A stretch of 14,457 nt of DNA from Planctomycetota bacterium (lineage in GTDB: Bacteria > Planctomycetota > Planctomycetia > Pirellulales > Pirellulaceae). This document shows, piece by piece, positions 8,455 through 14,457 of this stretch (position 1 is its first letter; each line of letters begins with the position of its first letter). A program made the position numbers and the translations under genes. Where the stretch lies: positions 1-14,457 of the forward strand of contig JAJDEH010000143.1 of assembly GCA_029259935.1 (NCBI GenBank). The letters are read 5' to 3'. A model generated the notes under the pieces. The model was not told the origin of the DNA and did no database searches. It saw only the letters and a list, made by a program, of their open reading frames with translations.

Positions 8455-9678
8455 ATGGCACGGCGTAGGATTGGATTGTGGCTGTTGGGAGCCAAGGGAG
8501 GCGTGGCGACAACGGCGACGGTGGGCCTGGTCGCGTTGCGAAAGAAATTGGTCGACGACTGTGGCCTGGTCAGCATGTTGCCGCGGTTCGCCGACTTGGA
8601 TTTGCCCGACTGGCGTGACTTTGTCGTCGGCGGACACGATATTCGCAAAACCACGCTCCACGAAGAAGCCGTCAAGCTGCACGAGGTGAGCCACGCGTTG
8701 GACCCCCGCATCATCTCGAAATGCAAGACGGATCTCGATCGCATCGACGCCAACATTCGGCCCGGAGTCTTGTTTAATGTCGGCTCGACGATTGAGGGTC
8801 TTGCTGACCGCTCGCTGACGCGAAAACGGGAAGCGCCGCGGGCCGCGATCGAGCGGGTGCAAGACGATTTGCGGAAATTCGTCAAGGCGAACAAGCTGGA
8901 CCAGTTGATCATGGTCAACGTCGCCTCGACGGAACCGCCGCTGGACGAAGACGCGATCCCCGATCGGTGGAGCGACTTGAAGCGGCTGCTGGACAAGCCG
9001 ACCAAGTGCCCACTGGCCGCCAGTTCCTTATACGCGATTGCCGCATTGGATCTTGGTTTTCCGTATATCAATTTCACGCCCTCGGTCGGATCAGCACCGA
9101 AGGCGATTGGCGAATTGGCGTTGGAGCGCGAAACGTGCCACATGGGGCACGACGGCAAGACGGGCGAAACGTTGCTCAAGAGCGCCTTGGCACCGATGTT
9201 CGGCAATCGCAACTTGGACGTGATGAGTTGGGTGGGCCACAATATTTTCGGCAATATGGACGGACAAGTGCTGGACGACCCGGCCAACAAGAAAACGAAG
9301 GTCACCAGCAAGGACCGCCTGCTAGGCCAAATCCTGGGCTACAGCCCGCAAACGCACGTCAGCATCGAATACATCCGCAGCCTGGGCGACTGGAAAACGG
9401 CTTGGGATCATATTCACTTCCGCGGTTTCCTAGGAACGCCGATGGTGATGCAGTTCACCTGGCAGGGCTGCGACTCGTTGTTGGCCGCGCCCTTGGTTCT
9501 CGACTTGGTGCGATTCACCGACCTTGCCCAACGAACGGGCGAGCGCGGACTGCTGACGTTCCTGGCGTCGTTCTTCAAGAGCCCGCTTGGCGTTTCCGAA
9601 AATGATTTCGTCCGCCAATTCCAAATGTTGGAAGATTGGGCGGATACGGTCACTTCGAGTACAGGCGACCCCCTCTAG
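8455..9678 (+). CDS. ino1: myo-Inositol-1-phosphate synthase (inositol-3-phosphate synthase)
   Basis: 407 residues from ATG 8455, with GAGGA at 8438-8442. The enzyme makes 1D-myo-inositol 3-phosphate from glucose 6-phosphate in an NAD-dependent redox-neutral cyclisation in the cytoplasm. The N-terminal GLWLLGAKGGVATT (7-20) is the NAD-binding turn of the Rossmann domain. VNVASTEP (154-161) and INFTPS (205-210) are family motifs. GHDGKTGETLLKS (231-243) carries K235 and K242 in the region where the catalytic lysines of this family lie; GNRNLDVMSWVGHNI and the DHIHFRGFLG segment complete the active-site domain. The product could feed inositol phospholipids or inositol-containing solutes, but no inositol monophosphatase or phosphatidylinositol synthase lies nearby. 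It appears monocistronic, with a hairpin one base after the stop. Confidence 0.92.
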   Translation: MARRRIGLWLLGAKGGVATTATVGLVALRKKLVDDCGLVSMLPRFADLDLPDWRDFVVGGHDIRKTTLHEEAVKLHEVSHALDPRIISKCKTDLDRIDANIRPGVLFNVGSTIEGLADRSLTRKREAPRAAIERVQDDLRKFVKANKLDQLIMVNVASTEPPLDEDAIPDRWSDLKRLLDKPTKCPLAASSLYAIAALDLGFPYINFTPSVGSAPKAIGELALERETCHMGHDGKTGETLLKSALAPMFGNRNLDVMSWVGHNIFGNMDGQVLDDPANKKTKVTSKDRLLGQILGYSPQTHVSIEYIRSLGDWKTAWDHIHFRGFLGTPMVMQFTWQGCDSLLAAPLVLDLVRFTDLAQRTGERGLLTFLASFFKSPLGVSENDFVRQFQMLEDWADTVTSSTGDPL

Positions 9679-9699
9679 CTCCCCCTTGGCAAGGGGGAG
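9679..9699. repeat. Perfect GC-rich hairpin directly after the inositol-phosphate synthase stop
   Basis: CTCCCCCTT (9679-9687), GGC loop, AAGGGGGAG (9691-9699): a perfect 9-bp stem that begins on the base after the stop codon. No T tract follows, so it is not a standard intrinsic terminator. It could stabilise the mRNA 3' end or be a copy of a dispersed palindrome of the CCCCCTTGGCAAGGGGG type. Confidence 0.6.
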
Positions 9700-9746
9700 A
9701 ACCGGAGTTCTCGCGGCTGATCTGGCCATATGCGCGCGACCACGAT

Positions 9747-9775
9747 TTGAAACACGGTCTTGCACGATCTATACT
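9747..9775 (+). promoter_or_regulatory. Sigma70-type promoter of the TIGR03067-like gene
   Basis: TTGAAA (9747-9752) and TATACT (9770-9775) are separated by exactly 17 bp; each matches the consensus at five of six positions. Transcription would start near 9782, giving a leader of about 70 nt that carries the AGGAAA ribosome site before ATG 9853. Confidence 0.6.
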
Positions 9776-9852
9776 CATCGCAGCATGTCCGCGCCGCGAA
9801 CCGTCATGATCGTCGTGGCACGAGTTCTCACTTACACAAAGGAAACCCGTCG

Positions 9853-10293
9853 ATGAAGCGAATCGCCTCTTACCTTACCCTCGTGTGCATCGTTGTCATC
9901 GGTGTGGCTGGCAGTTTGCGCGCGGATGATAAGAAGTCGAAAATTGAAGGAACCTGGAAAGTCGAGTCCGCCAAGAAAGAAGGGGAGGATTTCGAGCGGC
10001 CGGTTGGCGACATGGTGACCTTTAGTGGGGACCAAATGACGGTCAAGAAGAAAAATGGCGATGAAGAGAAAGGGATTACCGTCAAACTGGATACGTCCCC
10101 GTCTCCGAGCCAAATCGACTTTTCAATCAGCAGAAACGGCGAAGCCGTCACCGTACACGGTGTGTTCGAAGTGAAGGCCGACACGTTACGATTGTGCATG
10201 GCAATGCCGGGTTCGGACCGCCCCGAGTCGCTGGAGAGCGGGTCGGATTCCAGCCAGATGTCGCTCGTACTCAAACGCGTCAAGGAAGAATAG
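9853..10293 (+). CDS. Small secreted protein, TIGR03067-like domain
   Basis: 146 residues from ATG 9853; the frame is open to 9760, but this ATG has AGGAAA at 9840-9845 and begins a good signal peptide (MKRIASYLTLVCIVVIGVAG, cleavage likely near SLRAD). The mature part starts with KIEGTWKVESAKKEG, then MVTFSGDQMTVKKKNGDEE, then IDFSISRNGE, VFEVKADTLRLCMAMPG and a final VLKRVKEE. This order of short beta strands (a 'GTW' opening, a threshold phrase, and a 'GIF/VFEV..DTLRLC' middle) is that of TIGR03067, a lipocalin-like domain of unknown function expanded in planctomycetes. It is expected outside the cytoplasm. Its biochemical role is not known. A promoter precedes it and a strong terminator follows, so it is probably a single-gene unit. 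Confidence 0.82.
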   Translation: MKRIASYLTLVCIVVIGVAGSLRADDKKSKIEGTWKVESAKKEGEDFERPVGDMVTFSGDQMTVKKKNGDEEKGITVKLDTSPSPSQIDFSISRNGEAVTVHGVFEVKADTLRLCMAMPGSDRPESLESGSDSSQMSLVLKRVKEE

Positions 10294-10326
10294 CCTCGAC
10301 GGATGGGGCTCGATTCGATGTTTATT

Positions 10327-10359
10327 AAAAAGCCCGGCTTGAAGAAAGCCGGGCTTTTT
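10327..10359. terminator. Strong bidirectional intrinsic terminator
   Basis: A perfect 14-bp inverted repeat, arms AAAAAGCCCGGCTT (10327-10340) and AAGCCGGGCTTTTT (10346-10359), with a GAAGA loop. The GC-rich core is followed by five T on the + strand and, read on the - strand, again by five T. It lies between the TIGR03067-like gene (+) and the membrane-protein gene (-) and can stop transcripts from both. Confidence 0.88.
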
Positions 10360-10451
10360 GAAATTGGCCCCCGCAGGTTTCGCCATTCCCATCGTTTTCC
10401 AAAATCAGAATCGGCGCTGAATATCCCGCGCTGGTGACGCGAAATTGGTAA

Positions 10452-11315
10452 TTACCCTTCTGGGTCTAACTCGACAACGCCCTGTCCGCAGGTTCGCACA
10501 AAGTCGACATCGGCCTGCTTGATTACCAGATTTCGAACGATGACCTGGAGTACTTGCTTGTTGTTTCCCTTGGAGTCCAGCTTGTTGGTAACGGCCTGAA
10601 TGGTAACGAAGTTCGATTGCTCGCACGAAGGGCAAATGTCGATATCGATGCGGATCACTTTATCCTCGTAGCCGGCTGCCCGTTCCAACTCGTTCAATCC
10701 CCGCAAGTCCCCCATCGCGGCACCTTGGATTTGCGGTTCGCTGCCCGTACCCAACAGATAGTTCGCCCCCGTATCGGTGTCGGTCCACCGGTTGCAACCC
10801 TCGCAGAACGTGCGGTGCGCGACGAAGGATCGCGCGACCCCGACAGACGTACAAATGATCGCTCCCGCCTCCAGAACCCAAATGATAGCCAGCGGAATCC
10901 CGGTCAGATTCTGCTGAGCGCGATCGGAAAAGCTCCACCATCCCTCTTGATAAAGATAAATCATGAGATCGAGTACTACGTTTGGATGATAGGCCAAAAT
11001 GCCCAACTGATATCCCGATAGGGGCAGATGAATCGTGGCCCATTCCACGTAAATTCCAACTAGTGCCAAGATGAATGCAAGTATCGTGGTCAGGCTGCTA
11101 TTTCGAATCTTGCCCGCTCGGGCGAGGCTGCCAACGGTCCCTCCGATCGCCGCACCCAGTCCAAGCATCAACAGTACGTTGATGTAGACAAAAGGGATGT
11201 AGAAGATCAGCAGTGCATAGATCGCGCCGCCGACGATCGCCGTGAGCATGCCCAGGGCCACCATCATCACGCCCGCCCCCGCCGGAATTGCGCCCGAGTG
11301 CCGGTAAACATGCAT
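10452..11315 (-). CDS. Membrane protein with two CxxC pairs, function unknown
   Basis: 287 residues from ATG at 11315 (weak AAGG upstream). I do not recognise a named family. Four hydrophobic helices are visible at about residues 14-39, 43-64, 75-92 and 138-162; helices 2 and 3 are separated by a short basic loop (ARAGKIRN). The C-terminal 120 residues are soluble, with C171-E-G-C174 and C228-P-S-C231, two CxxC pairs about 54 residues apart, suggesting one metal-binding (zinc-ribbon-like) knuckle or a redox-active disulfide. The sequence between them is acidic and glycine-rich. The N-terminus starts MHVYRHSGAIPAG, without a cleavable signal. The positive-inside rule puts the loop after helix 2 in the cytoplasm. 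The gene stands alone, divergent from the methyltransferase and convergent with the secreted protein gene. Confidence 0.75.
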   Translation of the reverse strand: MHVYRHSGAIPAGAGVMMVALGMLTAIVGGAIYALLIFYIPFVYINVLLMLGLGAAIGGTVGSLARAGKIRNSSLTTILAFILALVGIYVEWATIHLPLSGYQLGILAYHPNVVLDLMIYLYQEGWWSFSDRAQQNLTGIPLAIIWVLEAGAIICTSVGVARSFVAHRTFCEGCNRWTDTDTGANYLLGTGSEPQIQGAAMGDLRGLNELERAAGYEDKVIRIDIDICPSCEQSNFVTIQAVTNKLDSKGNNKQVLQVIVRNLVIKQADVDFVRTCGQGVVELDPEG

Positions 11316-11503
11316 GTCTGCTCGCCTTATTCAGTGGTTTATTGTCCGCGCTCGTGGTGAAAGCACCTCGCTGCGGGCGAGGAATCGCCATGGATGACAG
11401 CAACCACGAGGATGCCGTCCTCCCCCGACTACCGAATTTTCGCTGTCGGCAGCATGCAAATCAAGGGTTGCCATCATGCTATCAAATCCGACCAATTGTG
11501 GCT

Positions 11504-11533
11504 TTGACAGAAATCGAAGATGAATTCTATAAT
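11504..11533 (+). promoter_or_regulatory. Consensus sigma70 promoter for the methyltransferase-glycosyltransferase pair
   Basis: TTGACA at 11504-11509 and TATAAT at 11528-11533: both hexamers are perfect, with an 18-bp spacer. Transcription should start near 11540, within a pyrimidine-rich stretch, leaving a leader of about 53 nt before ATG 11593. Confidence 0.75.
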
Positions 11534-11592
11534 CCGCCCCTCTTCTCTTCTCGTTGCTCTTCTCTTTGCGATTATTCAATCGGTTCGAATTC

Positions 11593-12348
11593 ATGTCTCG
11601 ACTAACCCAATGGTTGGATCGGACGCTGTATCCCGGCGTCGATTCACGCTGGTGCGACCAGCTATTTCGGACGGAAATCCTCAAGCACCTTGGCCCGCGC
11701 GATCATGTATTGGATCTCGGCGCGGGATCCGGACGTGTCGCCGAGATGAATGTGCGCGGCAAAGTGCAACGGGTCTGCGGAATCGACCTGGACGAGCGCG
11801 TCTTGGACAACCCGTATCTGGATGAAGCCCGCATCGCTTCCGGAGATCAGATTCCCTATCCAGACGACGAATTTGATGTGGTGATTTCAAATTATGTTCT
11901 GGAACACGTGGAAGATCCGGACGCCGTGATTCGCGAAGTTGGACGAGTACTCAAACCGGGCGGTGTCTTTTTGGCGAAGACGCCGAATCGATCCCACTAT
12001 GTGTCGGTCATCGCGGCTTACACCCCGCATTGGTTTCATGAAATGGTCAACGAATGGCGGGGGCGGAAGAGCGACGATACGTTTCCCACCTATTATCGCG
12101 CGAACCGACTCAACGACCTGCGGCGACTGGCGCAACGAAATCAGTTTGGCGTACCCGCCTTTGTCATGCTGGAAGGACGGCCGGAGTATTTGCGAATGAC
12201 CGCGCCGACTTATCTGTTGGGATGGCTTTACGAGCGACTTGTGAATTCCGTGCCCGGCGCTGACAGATTCAGCGCCGCGCTGATTGTCGAGATGCGGTCG
12301 ATCGCCAAGCCATCGCCAAACGCGGCAAGTCTTGCCAAAGCGGCTTGA
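11593..12348 (+). CDS. Class I SAM-dependent methyltransferase (Methyltransf_11-like)
   Basis: 251 residues from ATG 11593; an in-frame TTG at 11554 would add 13 residues, but neither start has a clear Shine-Dalgarno site. Cytoplasmic enzyme that transfers a methyl group from S-adenosylmethionine. Motif I is VLDLGAGSG (39-47), the ribose-binding acid is D66 in VCGIDLDERV, motif II is DDEFDVVISNYVLEHVEDP (91-109) and the next strand is GRVLKPGGVFLAKTPN (117-132). The C-terminal 110 residues are variable and contain Trp/Tyr-rich segments (YTPHWFHEMVNEW) that probably bind the substrate. It lies 39 bp upstream of a GT4 glycosyltransferase on the same strand, so the substrate is likely a sugar, polyprenyl-linked glycan or lipid of the cell surface; this is inference from context. 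A ubiquinone-type or small-molecule methyltransferase cannot be excluded. Confidence 0.85.
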   Translation: MSRLTQWLDRTLYPGVDSRWCDQLFRTEILKHLGPRDHVLDLGAGSGRVAEMNVRGKVQRVCGIDLDERVLDNPYLDEARIASGDQIPYPDDEFDVVISNYVLEHVEDPDAVIREVGRVLKPGGVFLAKTPNRSHYVSVIAAYTPHWFHEMVNEWRGRKSDDTFPTYYRANRLNDLRRLAQRNQFGVPAFVMLEGRPEYLRMTAPTYLLGWLYERLVNSVPGADRFSAALIVEMRSIAKPSPNAASLAKAA

Positions 12349-12387
12349 CCAAGAAATCGAGTGATCCGAAAGGGCTGGTAAATCAAC

Positions 12388-13686
12388 ATGCGAATCTTGG
12401 TCATTGCGGATAACTTCATTCCTGAAATCGCGGCGACGTCGTTCCGAATTCAGGACCATGCCAAGCATTGGATCGAACAAGGCCACGAAGTGGTCGTGGT
12501 CACCGGCGTGCCGAATTGGCCGCACGGCCGCCCTTTCGAAGGATACAAGAATCGGCTGTACCAAGAAGAGATGCTCGATGGCGTCCGCGTGATTCGTCTG
12601 TGGACGTTCATGGCACGAAATCACGGTTTCCTTTGGCGGGCAGTGGACTATCTGAGTTTCATGTTCTCGGTGATCGCCTTTTGTTGGCGGTTTCCTAAAT
12701 TCGATCTTCTGCTGGCCACCTCACCACAATTTTTCGCGGCGGTTGCCGGCTGGGCCGTTTCGATCCTCCGCTGGCGGCCGTGGGTTTTCGAGGTCCGCGA
12801 TTTGTGGCCCGACAGCATCAAGGCGGTCGGCATTTCCAAGGGACGGCTTATCAAATGGCTGACCAAGCTGGAAATTTTTCTTTACCATCGTGCCAATCGC
12901 ATCGTGGTGTTGACCAACGCCTTCAAACGAAATCTGGTTAGCCGAGGGATACCGCCAAGCAAGATCGATGTCGTGACCAATGGAGTCGACACGTCGAAAT
13001 TCGCCCCGGCCCGAGCGGTCGCCAACGCCCGCCAGTCGCTGAGCATTTCGCCCGCGAAATTTTTGGCGGGGTATATCGGCACGACCGGAATGGCGCACGG
13101 GCTGGAAACCTTGATCAAGGCGGCGGGCCTTTGCCGCGGCCGGCGCGACATTCACTTCCTGATTATGGGCGAAGGTGCCGAAAGGGAAGGCTTGGAGGAG
13201 CAAGCCGGGTTGCTGCGATTGGAAAACGTGACCTTTGCCAACCACGTGCCTCACGACGAGGTGGCCAGCTACTACGCGGCGCTCGACCTGGCCATCGTGC
13301 ATCTCAAGCCGGATCCCGTCTTTCGCACGGTGATTCCCTCCAAGATTTTCGAATTGATGGCGATGGAGATTCCGCTGTTGCTGGCCAGCGAGGGTGAGGC
13401 CGCTCAGATTGTTGAACAGGCGGACTGTGGACAATCCCTTCCCTCCGGCGACTCGACGGCGCTCGCCGAACATGTTGTTCGGCTCGCCGATCTCGAATCG
13501 CTTCCCCAACTGGGAGAGCGCGGCCGAAAATTCGTCGCCTCCCATTTTCAGCGTCGAGACAAGGCCTTGGAGATGCTCGTCACCTTTGAACGCATTGTAA
13601 GTCGTCGTCGGCCCAACAAGCCCGTTGGCACTCGCGCGCCGGGGGCGGTTCCGATTGGCGGACGACGGCCGTCACTGCCAACCTAA
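12388..13686 (+). CDS. GT4-family glycosyltransferase (WbuB-like)
   Basis: 432 residues from ATG 12388. It resembles the WbuB/WcaI-like group of retaining GT-B enzymes that move a sugar from a nucleotide donor to a glycan or lipid-linked acceptor. The N-terminal domain opens MRILVIADNFIPEIAATSFR, with HGRPFEGYKNRLYQEE and the diagnostic EVRDLWPDSIKAVG (135-148). The hydrophobic stretch around 85-125 probably associates with the membrane. The domain switch carries VVTNGVD (195-201). The C-terminal nucleotide-sugar domain has GYIGTTGMAHGLETL (228-242), IMGEGAE (259-265) and PSKIFELMAMEIPLLLASEG (317-336), the expected GT4 phosphate and ribose site. The last 30 residues are basic and proline-rich and look disordered. 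It is probably cotranscribed with the methyltransferase. Exact sugar and acceptor are not readable. The stop is 12 bp from the convergent gene's stop, with no visible terminator between. Confidence 0.9.
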   Translation: MRILVIADNFIPEIAATSFRIQDHAKHWIEQGHEVVVVTGVPNWPHGRPFEGYKNRLYQEEMLDGVRVIRLWTFMARNHGFLWRAVDYLSFMFSVIAFCWRFPKFDLLLATSPQFFAAVAGWAVSILRWRPWVFEVRDLWPDSIKAVGISKGRLIKWLTKLEIFLYHRANRIVVLTNAFKRNLVSRGIPPSKIDVVTNGVDTSKFAPARAVANARQSLSISPAKFLAGYIGTTGMAHGLETLIKAAGLCRGRRDIHFLIMGEGAEREGLEEQAGLLRLENVTFANHVPHDEVASYYAALDLAIVHLKPDPVFRTVIPSKIFELMAMEIPLLLASEGEAAQIVEQADCGQSLPSGDSTALAEHVVRLADLESLPQLGERGRKFVASHFQRRDKALEMLVTFERIVSRRRPNKPVGTRAPGAVPIGGRRPSLPT

Positions 13687-13698
13687 CGACGTCACGCT

Positions 13699-14457
13699 TT
13701 AGTTAAAGCCAATCGTTTCGACCAGCCAATCCATCAACGAGGTCGTCAACGCGATGGGTTGTTCCGAAGACCAAATGTTACGCATCACATCGACCATCAT
13801 CGTTCCGCACAAGGCGAGCAACAAGAGGATGAGCATCAGGCTGGCCACATTCCAGATTGAATATTTTGCCTCGGGCAGCGACGGGGCGGGAGCGGCCATG
13901 GCCATCGGCTGCGCCGTCATTCCCGGTGCCACGGCACCCATGCCCATGTCGACATCCGCAGCGACCAAGGCGTGAGGAGCATCTCCCGCTCCAAGCATCG
14001 TTTGCGCGTCCGCGTCGGCATAGACTTCGGAATCTTCCAGAGCGATGACTTGCGAACCGCTCGATTCATCCTCGGCTTCTTCGATCGGCGTCAGCAGAAA
14101 TTCGTCGTCCGCCTTCAGTTGCGAGCCCACGCCCGATTGCCCTGAATCCTCCAGGGAGATCATGTCGTCGTCTTCGGGCAGCTCAAGCTGTTCAATGGAA
14201 GACCCGCCGAGATCCAGCGGCTCTTCTTCCAGCGAAAGCCCGCTGTCGGTGGGGCTAAGATTGATGCCGCTGTCCGTTCCCAAGGAGAGGTCGCTGCCCA
14301 TTCCGCTGCCCGCCAACATGACATCCAAGTCGTCGTCGTCGGCTTCCAAGGCAATGTCAGAACCCAAATCCGAGCCCGTGCTGGCGACGGCACCGTCGTC
14401 CAGGCTTACTTCCGAGTCATCCAGTTCGAGTGACAGATCGTCATCGAAACTACCATC
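13699..14457 (-). CDS. Acidic-repeat protein with C-terminal membrane helix, 3' part (start outside window)
   Basis: The frame is open to the right edge, so the visible 252 residues are the C-terminal part of a longer protein; TTG at 14367 is an internal leucine codon, not a start. The first 150 visible residues are strongly acidic and low-complexity, with degenerate repeats built on GSDIAL, GSDLSL, DSGINLS and DSGLSLE, then blocks of D/E. A Met/Ala/Pro-rich linker (GMTAQPMAMAAPAPSLPEAK) leads to a single membrane helix at about 201-223 (IWNVASLMLILLLLALCGTM), followed by VDVMRNIWSSEQP and a short tail. From memory, planctomycete proteins with this acidic-repeat layout and an 'MRNxWS' end carry a small excisionase-like helix-turn-helix domain at the N-terminus; that part is not visible, so this is inference. 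It would be a membrane-tethered protein with an acidic cytoplasmic arm. Function unknown. Confidence 0.75.
   Translation of the reverse strand, partial: DGSFDDDLSLELDDSEVSLDDGAVASTGSDLGSDIALEADDDDLDVMLAGSGMGSDLSLGTDSGINLSPTDSGLSLEEEPLDLGGSSIEQLELPEDDDMISLEDSGQSGVGSQLKADDEFLLTPIEEAEDESSGSQVIALEDSEVYADADAQTMLGAGDAPHALVAADVDMGMGAVAPGMTAQPMAMAAPAPSLPEAKYSIWNVASLMLILLLLALCGTMMVDVMRNIWSSEQPIALTTSLMDWLVETIGFN

Noticed and set aside
8433..9311. 292-codon open frame on the - strand
   Set aside because: Fully antisense to the well-supported inositol-phosphate synthase gene; its translation shows no domain and it has no ribosome site.
11356..11382. Two small hairpins (GGTG/CACC and CCTCGC/GCGAGG) upstream of the membrane-protein gene
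   Set aside because: Stems of 4 and 6 bp without a T tract are expected by chance at this GC content.
11331..11684. 117-codon - strand ORF covering the intergenic promoter region
   Set aside because: It overlaps the consensus promoter and the methyltransferase start, and its translation looks random.
11887..12624. 245-codon open frame on the - strand
   Set aside because: Antisense across the methyltransferase end and glycosyltransferase start, both of which have clear family motifs.
12721..13545. 274-codon open frame on the - strand
   Set aside because: Antisense to the glycosyltransferase; rich in R, G and Q as expected from a shadow frame, with no recognisable motif.

Overview
The window looks like a piece of a planctomycete chromosome, probably from the Pirellula/Gemmata side of the phylum. 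The evidence is a small secreted protein of the TIGR03067 type, a secreted arylsulfatase-type enzyme, an alternative complex III (ACIII) respiratory operon, an acidic-repeat protein with a C-terminal membrane helix of a kind I associate with planctomycetes, and short palindromic spacers such as ACGGGC-TTAC-GCCCGT. The phylum call is inference from gene content. I did no database search.

Positions 1-5231 hold the 3' part of an ACIII operon on the + strand: actB (cut by the left edge), actC, actD, actE, a 62-codon ORF, and actF. The first four genes overlap by 8, 4 and 7 bp, which suggests translational coupling. ACIII takes electrons from membrane quinol and passes them to cytochrome c or directly to a terminal oxidase. 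ActB carries Fe-S clusters, ActC and ActF are membrane NrfD-type subunits, ActD is a small two-helix subunit and ActE is a monohaem cytochrome c. actA would lie left of the window. No oxidase genes follow actF. The most unusual item is the 62-codon ORF between actE and actF.

Positions 5232-9678 carry three housekeeping or accessory genes. A secreted sulfatase (+) faces an AspC/TyrB-type aminotransferase (-) across a short repeat-like spacer. A myo-inositol-phosphate synthase (+) is divergent from the aminotransferase across a 419-bp spacer that holds a REP-like hairpin.

Positions 9679-11592 contain a GC-rich 9-bp hairpin, a well-formed sigma70-like promoter for the TIGR03067-like secreted protein, and a strong intrinsic terminator with A and T runs on both sides. 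This terminator is shared with a convergent gene for a four-helix membrane protein that has two CxxC pairs.

Positions 11593-13686 hold a SAM-dependent methyltransferase and a GT4 glycosyltransferase in one probable operon, behind a promoter with perfect consensus hexamers (TTGACA-18-TATAAT). They probably act on surface glycans or glycolipids. The window closes with the 3' end (- strand) of a long acidic protein with a C-terminal membrane helix, cut by the right edge. I saw no tRNA, rRNA, CRISPR array, transposase or phage gene.
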